Source: Ardenticatenaceae bacterium (GTDB taxonomy: Bacteria > Chloroflexota > Anaerolineae > Promineifilales > Promineifilaceae). From it: DNA of 64,000 bases. The notes below the pieces were generated by a model. That model saw only the letters and a program-made list of their open reading frames with translations. It was not told the DNA's origin and did not search any database. How positions within the stretch are numbered: the stretch's first letter is position 1; each line of letters begins with the position of its first letter. Positions 36,553 to 46,368 of this stretch are shown here, piece after piece. The position numbers and the translations under genes are program-made. The stretch is taken from the NCBI GenBank assembly GCA_020634315.1, contig JACKBV010000023.1:11843-75842 (forward strand), read 5' to 3'.

Positions 36553-38166
36553 TTATTGCAGCAGCGCGGCACGCCCTAACCAACCCAGACTCGCTGCCAA
36601 TTCCTCTGCCAAAATTCGCCGCTGTGCGGCCGGGTCGGCAACGGCCGTTTCCCCCTCAGTTACCTGCAATTTCCCTTGCCCCGCCAGCGTGAACAGCCTG
36701 GCGAGCAACATTTCTCGGTCATGTTGCCCGTCCAGATAAGGCAGTAAATGCTGCCCTAATTGGTCGAGCTGTACGCGTTCATGCCGCAGATTGGTGAGCT
36801 TTTGATACCCTTGCTGTAACTGCCAACGCGCCACCGCCGAGGCAAACGGCCGTTCCCCAGCCTGTACCACAAAGGGTGCGGCGTGCCGGTGCAGCTCCAC
36901 CAGCCGTGAACTGTAGCTGTATGCCCGCAAAATATTTGCCGTGAGCGCAGCCACATCTTGCGCCAGATTTTCTGGGGTGTTTGTGCCATAAACGCGGCGG
37001 CGGGCAATGGACACCAATTCCGGGAAGGAAACGGCCGTTGGCGCAACCTCCTGTAAATGCAGCAGTGCCGCCTTGGTCATCGGGTGATCGGTTGCCAACA
37101 CGGAGCCGTCCAATCCCTGGAAACGGGCAACGGCCGTATCATGCACATGAACGGCCGTTTCTGGGTGGGCGTAGGTGGCAATGAAAAAAGGCGACAAATC
37201 GGCCGCCAACCGCCGTTGCAGCGGGATTTCTGCGCGACAAAGCAGCGTCTGGCGAAACGTGCGGTTGCGCACAAAATCCATGTACTGTTCCAGTTCGATG
37301 GTGTCGTGGGCTAATTGTGCCAGCTTTTGCTGCACGTCGCGCGGAAAATTGCTGAGCATGACGCGGGCAAAATCAGCTTCAACCAGATATTGCAGCCCGT
37401 GTTGTTGGGCATGGGCGATAAATTCATGAAAGTAAACGGCCGTGTTGTATGTTTCCAGCTCATCATGCAGCAGCAGTTGGTCGCCACCTTGTTCTTGCTG
37501 CCGGTCACGCAGCACATAATCACGATACGTCTGCAAAAGCTGCTGGTACGTGCGCCCAAACGTGCTGTATGGGTCTTCGTCGGAGACCGATTCCGCCAGG
37601 AAAGCGAGCAGTTCGCGTGCCTGGGCAACGCGTGTCGCCGGGTCTGTGCTCTGGCGGCTGCGATAAAGCATCATTTCGCGCAGTGCGCCCAACATATGCC
37701 AGCCCGGCTGCGTGTTGTAGCTGACATAAGCAATGCCGTTCGGCGCCAGCAGTTGGCGGCAAAGCGCGAGCACTTTGTCACGAACGGCTGGCGGCGTCCA
37801 GGAGTAAACGCCATGGGCGATGATGTAATCGAATTCGCCCAATTCTGGGCCAAGCTGCAAAATGTCCTGTGCCTGCAAGATAACGTTATCCAGACCCAGG
37901 TCGTCAATCATTTGCTGACCCACGGCAATTTGCCCGGCGGCAAAATCAATGCCAACAAAACGGCTTTCCGGCAGCGCATAGGCCATCGGCACGATGTTGC
38001 CGCCGCTGGCACACCCCAATTCGAGCACGCGGCAGGTGGCGACATGTGTCGGTGTAAGGCCAAGCAGTGTGCCCAATGTCGCCAGGCGATCCGGATGGGT
38101 TTGCGTGTAGCAGTAACTTGGGTAGGGGGTCTGGTTGTAGGTTTGCAAGAGGGTGTCGTCTATCAT
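36553..38166 (-). CDS. Class I methyltransferase with regulatory domain (protein-lysine methyltransferase-like)
   Basis: 537 residues. SAM-binding VLELGCASGGNIVPMA is at residues 45-60, with the acidic FVGIDFAAGQIAVG after it. A helical methyltransferase regulatory domain follows (SYNTQPGWHMLGALREMMLY, YFHEFIAHAQQHGLQYLVEA). A winged-helix C-terminal part closes the chain. The layout matches bacterial outer-membrane-protein lysine methyltransferases (PKMT), but the target here is unknown. GAGGAG lies just before the ATG. Four or more AACGGCCGTT sites occur within, giving RPF, TAV and NGR phrases. Confidence 0.85.
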   Translation of the reverse strand: MIDDTLLQTYNQTPYPSYCYTQTHPDRLATLGTLLGLTPTHVATCRVLELGCASGGNIVPMAYALPESRFVGIDFAAGQIAVGQQMIDDLGLDNVILQAQDILQLGPELGEFDYIIAHGVYSWTPPAVRDKVLALCRQLLAPNGIAYVSYNTQPGWHMLGALREMMLYRSRQSTDPATRVAQARELLAFLAESVSDEDPYSTFGRTYQQLLQTYRDYVLRDRQQEQGGDQLLLHDELETYNTAVYFHEFIAHAQQHGLQYLVEADFARVMLSNFPRDVQQKLAQLAHDTIELEQYMDFVRNRTFRQTLLCRAEIPLQRRLAADLSPFFIATYAHPETAVHVHDTAVARFQGLDGSVLATDHPMTKAALLHLQEVAPTAVSFPELVSIARRRVYGTNTPENLAQDVAALTANILRAYSYSSRLVELHRHAAPFVVQAGERPFASAVARWQLQQGYQKLTNLRHERVQLDQLGQHLLPYLDGQHDREMLLARLFTLAGQGKLQVTEGETAVADPAAQRRILAEELAASLGWLGRAALLQ

Positions 38167-38373
38167 GAAAAACTCCTCTTCACTGGATAGCGTTTGCTGC
38201 GCTTTCCGCGTAGTGGCCGGTTTTTGTTTTGTCAGCAGTGTAACGGGAACGGCCGTTGCCTGTCAAAACACAACGATACTGTAGCATCTATCTATGCTAA
38301 ACCTTAAAAGATACCTCATTTACAGCGGAGGTTGCATACAATTAACAAAAATCATCAGCTACAAGGATAGATC

Positions 38374-39439
38374 ATGAAAGCAGAGATTCCTGGTCTGGTC
38401 GTCCTCCTCGGTTCCGGCGAGACATTACCCTCCAGTGGCAAAATTCATGAGTACGTTGCACGACAACTACCGCAGAAGCCACACATCGTTATTTTGGAAA
38501 CCCCGGCCGGGTTTGAACCCAATTCAGATCGTGTTGCCGGGAAGATTAAAGAGTTCCTGGAACGACGGCTGCAAAATTACAAACCGGACATTAGCGTGCT
38601 GCCTGCACGCAAACGGGGCACGCCGTTCAGCCCCGATAATGCCGACATCGTTTCCCCCATTCTGACGGCCGATGAAATTTTGTTGGGGCCGGGCAGCCCC
38701 TACATATGGTTCGCGGCAGCTGCGTGGCAGCCTGGCGCTGCGCATGATTGCCGCGCGGCATCGCCTGGGGGCGACGCTTTTCCTCTCCAGTTCGGCGACG
38801 CTCTCTTTTGGCGCACTGACCATGCCTGTCTATGAAATTTACAAGGTTGGGGAGGATTTGCATTGGCAGCGTGGGCTGGATTTCCTGGCGGCGTATGGGT
38901 TGTCCGTCACGGTGATTCCCCATTGGAACAATAGTGATGGCGGCACGGAGTTGGACACCAGCCATTGTTACGTTGGCGAGGCACGCTTTACAAAATTACA
39001 AACGCTGCTGCCTGCCGGGCAATGTGTGTTGGGCATTGATGAGCATACGGCCGTTATCATCAATTTTGCCGATGGCTGTTGTCAGGTGATGGGCAGCGGT
39101 ACGGCCACTGTGCTGCGCGACGGCACGGCGCATGTGTACGAGAAGGACAGCCGTTTTTCACTGGATGTGTTGGGCGAATGGTATCTGCCCTTAAACGGCG
39201 ATGGCATTCCCACCGACCTTTGGCAGGCGGCGTTGGCGGCGGCGGCGGAGCGGGAAAGGGAGGCGGCGGCAACGGCCGTTCCTTCTGCCCAAGTCTATGC
39301 CCTCGTCGCTGCTCGCGACACGGCTCGCGCCGCAAAAGATTGGCAAACGGCCGATTCTCTGCGTGATGAGATCCTCAATTTGGGCTGGCAAGTGCTGGAT
39401 ACGCCTGACGGCAGCGAACTGCTTCCGCTCGACGGGTAG
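38374..39439 (+). CDS. Glutamine-amidotransferase/S51-like protein fused to a CysRS C-terminal-like domain (frame broken near 38700)
   Basis: Read as one gene across a CCCC tract at 38697-38700 that appears one C too long. The first frame ends in ILLGPGSP and the other resumes at TYGSRQLRGSLALRMI. Residues 1-230 fit a class I amidotransferase/dipeptidase E-like fold: VVLLGSGE, LFLSSSATLSFGA (nucleophile elbow region), LPVYEIYKVGED-like and VLGIDEHTA. The last 60 residues (ARDTARAAKDWQTADSLRDE) match the helical C-terminal domain of cysteinyl-tRNA synthetase. The function of this fusion is unknown. AAGGA precedes the ATG. Confidence 0.75.
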
Positions 39440-39538
39440 CCGTTTGTGGCCTGTGTTTTTTTGACGCAAAGATGCGAAGAAGAAAAAAGAAGCAAAGAAA
39501 GACAAGAGTTTAGCTGGGGGTAGTTAGGAGAAAATTGG

Positions 39539-40387
39539 ATGGAAGCAATCGACCGTTTTGTGGATGTGGGGTTTGCCATGCATGTGCGCGAATGGCAGCC
39601 GCTTCAGCCTGCTGCCGGGAAACGCCCTTTTTTGTTGGTGCATGGCCTGGCGAGTAATGCGCGTACCTGGGATGCCGTTGGCCGCCGCCTGGCGCTGGCC
39701 GGACATTGGGCTATTGCCATTGACCAGCGGGGTCATGGCTTGAGTGACAAGCTGGATGAGGGGTATGACTTTACGGCCGTTACCCAAGACATTCACACGC
39801 TGCTCGATAAATTGGGGTGGGCGGAGCCGATTTTGGCCGGGCAGTCGTGGGGCGGCAATGTGATGCTGGCTTTTGGCGCACGCTATCCGGGACGCGCACG
39901 GCAGCTCATTTTTGTGGATGGCGGCTTTTTGCATCTGCAAAAACGTGGCCCTTGGGAAACGGTTTCTGCTGAACTGCGTCCGCCGCAGTTGAATGGCACG
40001 CCGCGTACGTTGATGAAGGAGTGGCTTTGGCAGGCGCATCCGCAGTGGAGTGAAGAAGGGGTGGAGGCGACGCTGGGCAATTTTGAAGATATGGCGGATG
40101 GCACGATTCGGCCGTGGCTGACGTTGGCGCGGCATATGCAAATTTTGCGGGCGATGTATGACCAGGACCCGACTTTGTTATATGGGCAGGTGCAGGAGCC
40201 GGTGTTGCTGTGTGTGGCCGATGAGGGCGGCGAGCGGGCTATACCAAAGCGTGAATGGGTGGAAACGGCCGTTGCCGCTTTGCCGCACGCTGAAGTGACC
40301 TGGTTTGCGGGGGCGGCGCACGATATTCACGTTGATCGCCCGGATGAATTGACCGCACGTTTTTTGCAATTTGCGGCGCAAGCGTAA
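39539..40387 (+). CDS. Alpha/beta hydrolase
   Basis: 282 residues. The oxyanion-hole loop is LLVHGLASNART, followed by AIDQRGHGLSD. The nucleophile elbow is LAGQSWGGNV (Ser in GxSxG), and the catalytic His lies in AAHDIHVDRPDEL. The fold fits esterases, lipases or epoxide hydrolase-like enzymes; the substrate is unknown. It is cytoplasmic, with no signal peptide. AGGAG lies before the ATG. It starts 100 bases after the S51-like gene in the same direction and may be co-transcribed. Confidence 0.9.
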   Translation: MEAIDRFVDVGFAMHVREWQPLQPAAGKRPFLLVHGLASNARTWDAVGRRLALAGHWAIAIDQRGHGLSDKLDEGYDFTAVTQDIHTLLDKLGWAEPILAGQSWGGNVMLAFGARYPGRARQLIFVDGGFLHLQKRGPWETVSAELRPPQLNGTPRTLMKEWLWQAHPQWSEEGVEATLGNFEDMADGTIRPWLTLARHMQILRAMYDQDPTLLYGQVQEPVLLCVADEGGERAIPKREWVETAVAALPHAEVTWFAGAAHDIHVDRPDELTARFLQFAAQA

Positions 40388-40395
40388 CGGAGCGA

Positions 40396-41714
40396 TCAGT
40401 TGTCTGCTGCGTGCAGCGCGGCGGTTAGAGCCAGATAGGCAGGGCGTGGGGTGCCATCGGGGCGCAAAATGCTGTAGCCGGATTCGGAAAAATCTGTGCC
40501 CAGCAGCGGCGCAAAGTTGAGATTCCACAGCATCATTGGCCCGACCCAATCCCATGTTTGCCCCAGTTCATAGGCACGCAAAATGTATTGCGCTTGCTGC
40601 CATTCGGAAACGTAGTTCATGAACTCCGCTCCAGCCGGTGGCGCTGTGCCAAAGCTGTCAAAGCTGCCCCAGCCAAACTCTGTGACCCACAATGGTTTGT
40701 CGATGCCATTTTCGCTGAGGATGGCGTGATAGTCGTGCAGGGTGTCGTAGAAGAAGAAGCTGGGATGGTTGTTGTGGCTGGGAACGGCCGTATCCGGTGC
40801 GCTCACTGAATTATCCGGCGCGTTGCCCCATCCATAGGGATGCACGCCAAGCGCATCCACGACATCGGCTATGCCAGCCTCGACCATTTGCCGCAAATAT
40901 TGCCGGTCGTCGATGGCGACAATCCCGTCGTTGATGCCGGTTGTCGCCGGCGCGGCGCTGATGAGAACGGCCGTTGGTGCGGCGGCACGCACGCCCTGCG
41001 CTCCGGCACGCAGCAAGGCGACCAGATCGGCGGCGCTTAACGGCATGCCATTCCATTCGCGCTGCAAGTTTGGCTCATTCCATAATTCATAGGCGGCTAC
41101 GTTGTCCTGGTAGCGTGCTGCCAGATATTGCATAAAGTTGGTGTAGAGAGAGAAATCAGTGGGTGGCCCGTCCAGTTCGGTGGTGGGGCGGCTCCATTCG
41201 GGCGCTTTGCTCACACTCAGCAGCACGGCGATGCCGTTGGCGTTGGCCTGGTGTACCAGTTGATCCAGTTCGCCAAACCGGTCATCGGCGTATTGGTCTG
41301 GGGCAGGTTGGTACAATTTCCACGAGACTTGTACTTTGACCCAACCTATTCCCAATGTTTGCAGATGGCTGAAAATGGCGCTCATGTCTTCGCGGTGAAT
41401 GTGAATTTGAATGCCCATCTCTTCTCGTGCCAGGGGCTGCCCTGTGTATGTGGGGAAGGCGGGCGTGGGGATACGGGGGTGATGGTGGGGATGGGTGTCA
41501 ATGTGGGCGCGGTGTCGTTGACGAAGGGGAGGTAGGTGTTTTGCGCGGGTGTTGGTGTGTTGGTGGGTGGGATAACGGCCGTTGCTTGGGAAACGGCCGT
41601 TGCCGTTACTGTCATCTCCACTTGTGTTGCCGTTGGTTGTGGTGTGGGGGGCGTGTTACAGGCGACCAGCAAAACAAGCCCCATGAACGCTAAACAATGT
41701 TTCCAGATATGCAT
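40396..41714 (-). CDS. Secreted glycoside-hydrolase-like lipoprotein, clan A type (frame broken near 41450)
   Basis: Read as one gene across a 1-base indel in a C-rich stretch at about 41440-41470. The upstream frame gives a signal peptide with lipobox (GLVLLVAC), a TPTPQPTATQ-like linker and NTYLPFVND. The downstream frame supplies TYTGQPLAREEMGIQIHIHR and a TIM-barrel domain. AAYELWNEPNLQREW contains the acid/base Glu after Asn, and WVTEFGWGSFD the nucleophile Glu, as in GH39/GH5-like families. It would hydrolyse an extracellular glycan. Sites at 41574 and 41592 are AACGGCCGTT copies only 18 bases apart. Confidence 0.8.
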
Positions 41715-42014
41715 GGGCTGAGTATAGTCAGTTCAGAGACGCGCCGACACATCTATACTTCCTTTCTCACAATTGCTATAATCTCGCTTGAATCGTCATT
41801 GTCCGTTTCCGCAGAGAGCAAATCTGTACATTGCCGCTGGCCGAAACTGATAAAGAGATCATGGTAAGGAAGGTAGTAAAGTTATTCCCATTGTTACATC
41901 CCTGAACGATGTATTTTTCGCACAAATGGAGTCGTTTTCATGCATGTTCACACGCAAAACACAAGACTTTTCCGGCAGCAGCGAGCCTGGTCATTTGCCA
42001 GCAAAGGCAATGAC

Positions 42015-44558
42015 ATGTTCAGTAATCCCAATCTGCCAGAGCAGTATCCCCCCGACCTGGAACTAGAACCTGTTCACCTGGATGTTGATTTGCACATTGA
42101 CATTAGCCAGCGTATGGCGTCGGGAACGGTGACGAATACGGTGCAGGCGCGTCGCGATGGCCCGCGTAAATTGGTGCTCGATGCGGTTGATTTTGACCAT
42201 GTGACGGTGCAAGACGCGGACGGCCATGCCTTGCGTTGGGATTATGATGGGCGCAAGTTGACCATTTTGTGGGAGGAGCCATTTGCCGCACAAGAAACCC
42301 GGCGAACGGCCGTTACCTATCAAGTGACAAAACCCACATCCGGCTTGTACTTCTCGCAGCCAGATGAAGCGTATCCGCAAGCGGCGGAGTACGCGGCAAG
42401 TGACCACGAGACGGAGCGTGCCCGCCATTGGCTGCCCTGCCTCGATTTGCCCAATGTGCGCACGCCGATTGATTACCATTTGCGTGCCGAAGCACGCTTC
42501 ACGATTTTGGCGAATGGCTTGTTGCAGCGAGAGGAACAGCATGACGATGGCACGAAAACGGCGCATTGGCGGCTGGAGCAGCTTTGTCCCAGCTATCTGG
42601 CCTGTATTGCCATTGGCGATTTTACCCATGCGGATGATGGCGTGTTCCATGATGGCGAAAAGGAGATTCCGCTTGCGTATTTCAGCAGCCGTGAACATTC
42701 GGCCGATGATTTGCTGCGCACATTCGGCCGTACCCGTCCGATGATGGCCTGGATGACGCAAAAATTGGCAATGCCTTTTCCGTATCCCAAGTATTACCAG
42801 TTTACGCTGCCCGGTATTGGCGGCGCTATGGAAAATATCTCGCTGGTGAGCTGGGGAGATCGCTTTGTGCAAGATGAGGTGCTGGCACAGGAAGTGCAGT
42901 GGCGAATGGACCAGGTGAATGTGCATGAGATGTCGCACAGCTATTTTGGCGATGCCGTTGTTTGCCGTGATTTTGCTCATGCGTGGCTGAAGGAGTCGTG
43001 GGCGACGTATATCGAGCAGGTTTACCGCGAGGATAATGTCAGCCAGGATGAGGCTGATTATGTTTACTATGAAAATGCTCGTTACTATTTTCAGGAGGCG
43101 GATGAAGCGTATCAACGGCCGTTAATGACCCGCCGCTTCAAATCATCCTGGGACCTGTATGATGCCCATTTGTACGAAGGTGGCGCTTGCCGCTTGCACA
43201 CCTTGCGCTGCGAACTGGGTGACGAAACTTTTTGGGCTGCTGTGCGCGATTATTTACAGCGCTTCAATGGCAAAGTTGTCGAAACGGATGATTTCCGCAA
43301 TGTTATGGAAGCGCATTCGGGCCGTTCCCTGGGCTATTTCTTCGACCAATGGTTCCGCCGTGCCGGTTATCCTGACTTGGACGTGGCCTTTGACTATGAT
43401 GATGACCAGGCGCAAGGCACATTCACGGTGAAGCAAACCCAGGCTGAGGATGGCAAGCCGGACACGGTTTTTAAGCTTTCCACGACGCTTGGCTGGACGA
43501 TTGATGGGATTACCTATTCGCAGGCTGTGAAGATTAGCGAAGCGCGACACACGTTTGTTGTGCCGATGGCGAAAAAGCCGGAGATGGTGCGCTTTGATCC
43601 GCAGCATCAGGCTTTGCATAAGTTGAGCTTTACGCCCGGAGATAAGCTGCTGCGGCAGCAGTTAACGGCCGCTCCCGACATCATTGGTCGTATTCAAGCG
43701 GCTTATGCCCTGGCAAAGAGCAGCAGACGAGCCAACATGGAGGCCATTGTTGCCGCTTACCAGCAAGAGCCGTTTTGGGGTGTGCGCCGCCATATGGCCG
43801 AGGCATTGGGTGAAGCGCATCATGAAACGGCCGTTGCCGGGTTGGCCCAACTCATTGCCCTGGAACAAGACCCCATGGTGTTGTCTTATTTGCTGCGTGC
43901 CGCCGGCAATTATCGGGACGGCCGTATCCGTGATGCCGTGCAAAGCCGTTTGGCAGATGGCCTGCCCTATCTTGCAACCCAGGCCGCCTACGAAACACTT
44001 GGTGCGCAGCGCCAGCAAGCGCCTTGGGAATTGTTAGCAGCGGCTGCCGATCAACCTGGCTTCAATGGCCTGACCCAAAATAGCGCAATGCTCGCCCTGG
44101 CTGCTACTCGCCATGAAAAGGCAATCCCTTATTTGCGCGAAAAGACCGCTTATGGCGCTGTTTCCAATCGGGTGCGTCCCGCCGCCATTATTGGCTTGGC
44201 GCAGGCCAGCCAGCGGCTAGAAGATAAACAGACACGGGAAGACGTGATTGAGCTGCTCATCGACTTGCTGCGCGACCCCTGGCACGAAGTGCGTTGGGCT
44301 GCGGCACGAGCTTTGCGCATCATGAAAGCGCCTCAGGCGATTGAGGCGGTGGCTGCTTTTGGGCAAGCTTTGTCGCAGCAAGAGCAGGCCGCTGTCGAGC
44401 GTGTCATCGCTACGTTGCGGCAGTCTGATAAGGTGGACGGATCGGCCGTGCAAAAGCAGGTTGATGATTTGCGCGATAAGGTGCGCAAGTTAGAGGAAAA
44501 TCTGCAAAAGTTGATGGCGCAGGCCGAGGCGGCACAAACTGGGGAGACACCGGCATAA
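42015..44558 (+). CDS. M1 family zinc aminopeptidase with C-terminal HEAT-like repeats
   Basis: About 847 residues. The substrate-binding GxMEN motif is GGAMENIS, and the zinc site is VHEMSHSYFGD followed 18 residues later by KESWATY (HExxH-x18-E), so it is complete. After the catalytic domain, residues 580-840 contain HEAT-like helical repeats (LAQLIALEQDPMVLSYLLRA and similar), and a coiled-coil tail ends the chain. The enzyme removes N-terminal residues from peptides and is probably cytoplasmic. The ATG at 42015 has AAAGG upstream and is preferred over the in-frame ATG at 41940. A TATAAT box lies at about 41776. Confidence 0.92.
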   Translation: MFSNPNLPEQYPPDLELEPVHLDVDLHIDISQRMASGTVTNTVQARRDGPRKLVLDAVDFDHVTVQDADGHALRWDYDGRKLTILWEEPFAAQETRRTAVTYQVTKPTSGLYFSQPDEAYPQAAEYAASDHETERARHWLPCLDLPNVRTPIDYHLRAEARFTILANGLLQREEQHDDGTKTAHWRLEQLCPSYLACIAIGDFTHADDGVFHDGEKEIPLAYFSSREHSADDLLRTFGRTRPMMAWMTQKLAMPFPYPKYYQFTLPGIGGAMENISLVSWGDRFVQDEVLAQEVQWRMDQVNVHEMSHSYFGDAVVCRDFAHAWLKESWATYIEQVYREDNVSQDEADYVYYENARYYFQEADEAYQRPLMTRRFKSSWDLYDAHLYEGGACRLHTLRCELGDETFWAAVRDYLQRFNGKVVETDDFRNVMEAHSGRSLGYFFDQWFRRAGYPDLDVAFDYDDDQAQGTFTVKQTQAEDGKPDTVFKLSTTLGWTIDGITYSQAVKISEARHTFVVPMAKKPEMVRFDPQHQALHKLSFTPGDKLLRQQLTAAPDIIGRIQAAYALAKSSRRANMEAIVAAYQQEPFWGVRRHMAEALGEAHHETAVAGLAQLIALEQDPMVLSYLLRAAGNYRDGRIRDAVQSRLADGLPYLATQAAYETLGAQRQQAPWELLAAAADQPGFNGLTQNSAMLALAATRHEKAIPYLREKTAYGAVSNRVRPAAIIGLAQASQRLEDKQTREDVIELLIDLLRDPWHEVRWAAARALRIMKAPQAIEAVAAFGQALSQQEQAAVERVIATLRQSDKVDGSAVQKQVDDLRDKVRKLEENLQKLMAQAEAAQTGETPA

Positions 44559-44615
44559 GTGACTGCACGCTACTGAAATGGTTGACCCAAGCCAACCCGA
44601 TTCATGGCAAACGGT

Positions 44616-45476
44616 TTACGATCCGAATAACAAGGCCAGCCATTCTCCGGCGGATTTGCTGACATTCCATTGGTTCAGGACATCTTGTTGTCCTGCTGTT
44701 CCTCGTTGCTCCCGTTCATAGAAGGATGTTACCAACTGCCGCAAGTCTTCGTAGTCTTGCCCGTTTGCCACGGGGAGGCGGCAAGCCCAGGCCATGAGTT
44801 GTTTGTAAGGGCTGTGTACGCGTTCTAAGGGGCCGGGCAAGGGGGGGAGTAGGGCAATGTCATGATTTGCCATGATCTCGACGTCGTGTTTCCAGGTCCA
44901 ACGCACATGGTAGACGCGTACATTGTGCCCAAAGCGCAGTGGTAAATCGGGGCGATCATCCATGATGGTTAGCTCGATGTTGTGGCCTTCGGCGACCAGG
45001 CGCATTAAATTGGGCCATGCGATGGTCAGGGTGACGCGGTTGAGGACGGTGCCAAACCAGATGAGGCGGACGGGTTGGACGGCGGCGTGTGTCCGGGCGT
45101 GTGTGAAGTAGGTTGGTTCGATGCGGTCGGGGATGACGTGGCAGAAACGGCCGCTCCATTTTTGAAAGTCGGTTGCCAGGGCTTCTGTGCAGGCGACAAA
45201 GCCTGACATATGGCGCACGATGTCGCGGCTTTTCTCAGGATCAAACCACCAGACTGGCTCAGTCAAGTCCCACCAATGTTGTTTGTCGGCCGTTTGTGCC
45301 AGCAAATCTAAATGAACGTGTTTTTGCCAGATGTAAACATCTGCTGGTGGAAGGGCTGTTTGGCGGAGTGTGGCATAAGTTACGACTGTGGCATTCATGT
45401 ATTCGGCCGGCCAAAAACAGCGTAGGCGGCTGCTGGCCCAGGTAATGGGACCGGCGGCAATAAAGCAAATGGTCAT
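44616..45476 (-). CDS. Glycosyltransferase-like protein (GT-B, single-sugar transferase type)
   Basis: 286 residues. The start (TICFIAAGPITWASSRLRCFWPAEYM) and the later blocks LIWFGTVLNRVTLTI, ELTIMDDRPD and YKQLMAWACRLPVANGQDYED are arranged like GT-B glycosyltransferases, with the C-terminal block in the position of the nucleotide-sugar site. Only distant resemblance is visible, so the sugar and acceptor cannot be given. It is convergent with the M1 peptidase gene, 57 bases away. It has no AACGGCCGTT, only an AAACGGCCGCT near-match. Confidence 0.65.
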   Translation of the reverse strand: MTICFIAAGPITWASSRLRCFWPAEYMNATVVTYATLRQTALPPADVYIWQKHVHLDLLAQTADKQHWWDLTEPVWWFDPEKSRDIVRHMSGFVACTEALATDFQKWSGRFCHVIPDRIEPTYFTHARTHAAVQPVRLIWFGTVLNRVTLTIAWPNLMRLVAEGHNIELTIMDDRPDLPLRFGHNVRVYHVRWTWKHDVEIMANHDIALLPPLPGPLERVHSPYKQLMAWACRLPVANGQDYEDLRQLVTSFYEREQRGTAGQQDVLNQWNVSKSAGEWLALLFGS

Positions 45477-45677
45477 ACGTTACTCATTGGGTTGCTGCTA
45501 AGTTTATGCCTATGTAACGAAACAGCGACCCAGGAACCGATACTGCAATGTCAATAATACTATTTTAGTATAGTGGATTTTCTTTCAGATTGCCTTTCCC
45601 ACTGGTCGTGGCAGGACACTTCTCATATTGTTGGCGCTGTCTAACATGGGCGACCTCTGGTCAGTTGCTTTTCAAAA

Positions 45678-45810
45678 AGATGCGCATCTTTTACCCAAGA
45701 GATGCGTATCTTTTACCCAAGAGATGCGTATCTTTTACCCAAGAGATGCGCATCTTTTTTCCAGAGATGCGTATCTTTTGCTCAAGAGATGCGTATCTTT
45801 TATTGAAGAG
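45678..45810. repeat. Tandem array of six 22-bp iteron-like units
   Basis: Units start at about 45678, 45700, 45722, 45744, 45765 and 45787. Each has AGATGCGTATCT or the exact palindrome AGATGCGCATCT followed by TTTACCCAAG. A seventh isolated copy is at 46029. The period of 22 bases (two helical turns) and palindromic core fit protein-binding iterons or a decaying satellite. No open frame across it is credible. Confidence 0.85.
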
Positions 45811-46023
45811 ATTTCATGAATGGCGGTACACCCTCACGAATGAAAGCCAACCTCCCGGAGGTTATCACTGGCAGGCTGGCCGCATGAGACGAACCTCCGG
45901 GAGGTTCTTTGCAAGGAAGAGATTTCATGAATGGCGGTACACCACGACGAATGAAAGCCAACCTCCCGGAGGTTATCACTGGCAGGCTTGCCGCGTGAGA
46001 CGAACCTCCGGGAGGTTTTTCTC
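45807..46023. repeat. 111-bp tandem duplication holding AACCTCC hairpins (family A, copies 2 and 3)
   Basis: Two near-identical units (45807-45917 and 45918-46023) both begin AGAGATTTCATGAATGGCGG and end GAACCTCCGGGAGGTT. Each contains AACCTCCCGGAGGTT (45849, 45960) and AACCTCCGGGAGGTT (45892, 46003). The units differ at only a few positions, so the duplication is recent. The iteron array lies on the left and a single iteron copy on the right. Confidence 0.85.
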
Positions 46024-46109
46024 AAGGGAGATGCGCATCTTTCAAATTGCTTTTCTGGAGCGTGGGGGATGTAGCAAAGAAGGTGGGGATTGGTTGTGCG
46101 CTACAGACG

Positions 46110-46138
46110 AAAAACACCGGCACAAGGCCGGTGTTTTT
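46110..46138. terminator. Bidirectional terminator
   Basis: AAAAACACCGGC pairs with GCCGGTGTTTTT. It ends the small PspC-like gene on the minus strand. Confidence 0.9.
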
Positions 46139-46169
46139 GATGGGGGGAATGAGATGGTTCCTGAGGCTT

Positions 46170-46355
46170 TTATGCTTCGGGCATAATGAACCATAAGACA
46201 AAATAGGCTAATAATCCATGACCGCCGCCTAATGCCAATAAGACGAATATCAAGCGAACCAGGGTTGTGTCCACGTTGAGATATTGGGCGACACCGGCGG
46301 CGACGCCGGCGACCATGCGATCATCTGTTGCGCGTACTAATCGTTTGTCTGTCAT
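46170..46355 (-). CDS. Small PspC-domain membrane protein
   Basis: 61 residues. The MTDKRLVRATDDRMVAGVAA start and GVAQYLNVDTTLVRLIFVLL block are the PspC signature; two hydrophobic stretches form a helical hairpin. Short PspC proteins sit in the membrane and are linked to envelope stress or phage-shock responses. AAGGAG precedes the ATG. A family B hairpin element abuts this ribosome-binding site, as it does at 20747. Confidence 0.92.
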   Translation of the reverse strand: MTDKRLVRATDDRMVAGVAAGVAQYLNVDTTLVRLIFVLLALGGGHGLLAYFVLWFIMPEA

Positions 46356-46368
46356 TGTTACTCCTTAG

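Noticed and set aside
45678..45810. CRISPR array
   Set aside because: Units are directly adjacent at a 22-bp period with no unique spacers, and no cas genes are present.
45590..46186. Long plus-strand open frame across the repeat island
   Set aside because: It is made by the tandem 22-bp and 111-bp repeats, gives a repetitive protein with no recognisable domain, and no ribosome-binding site was seen.
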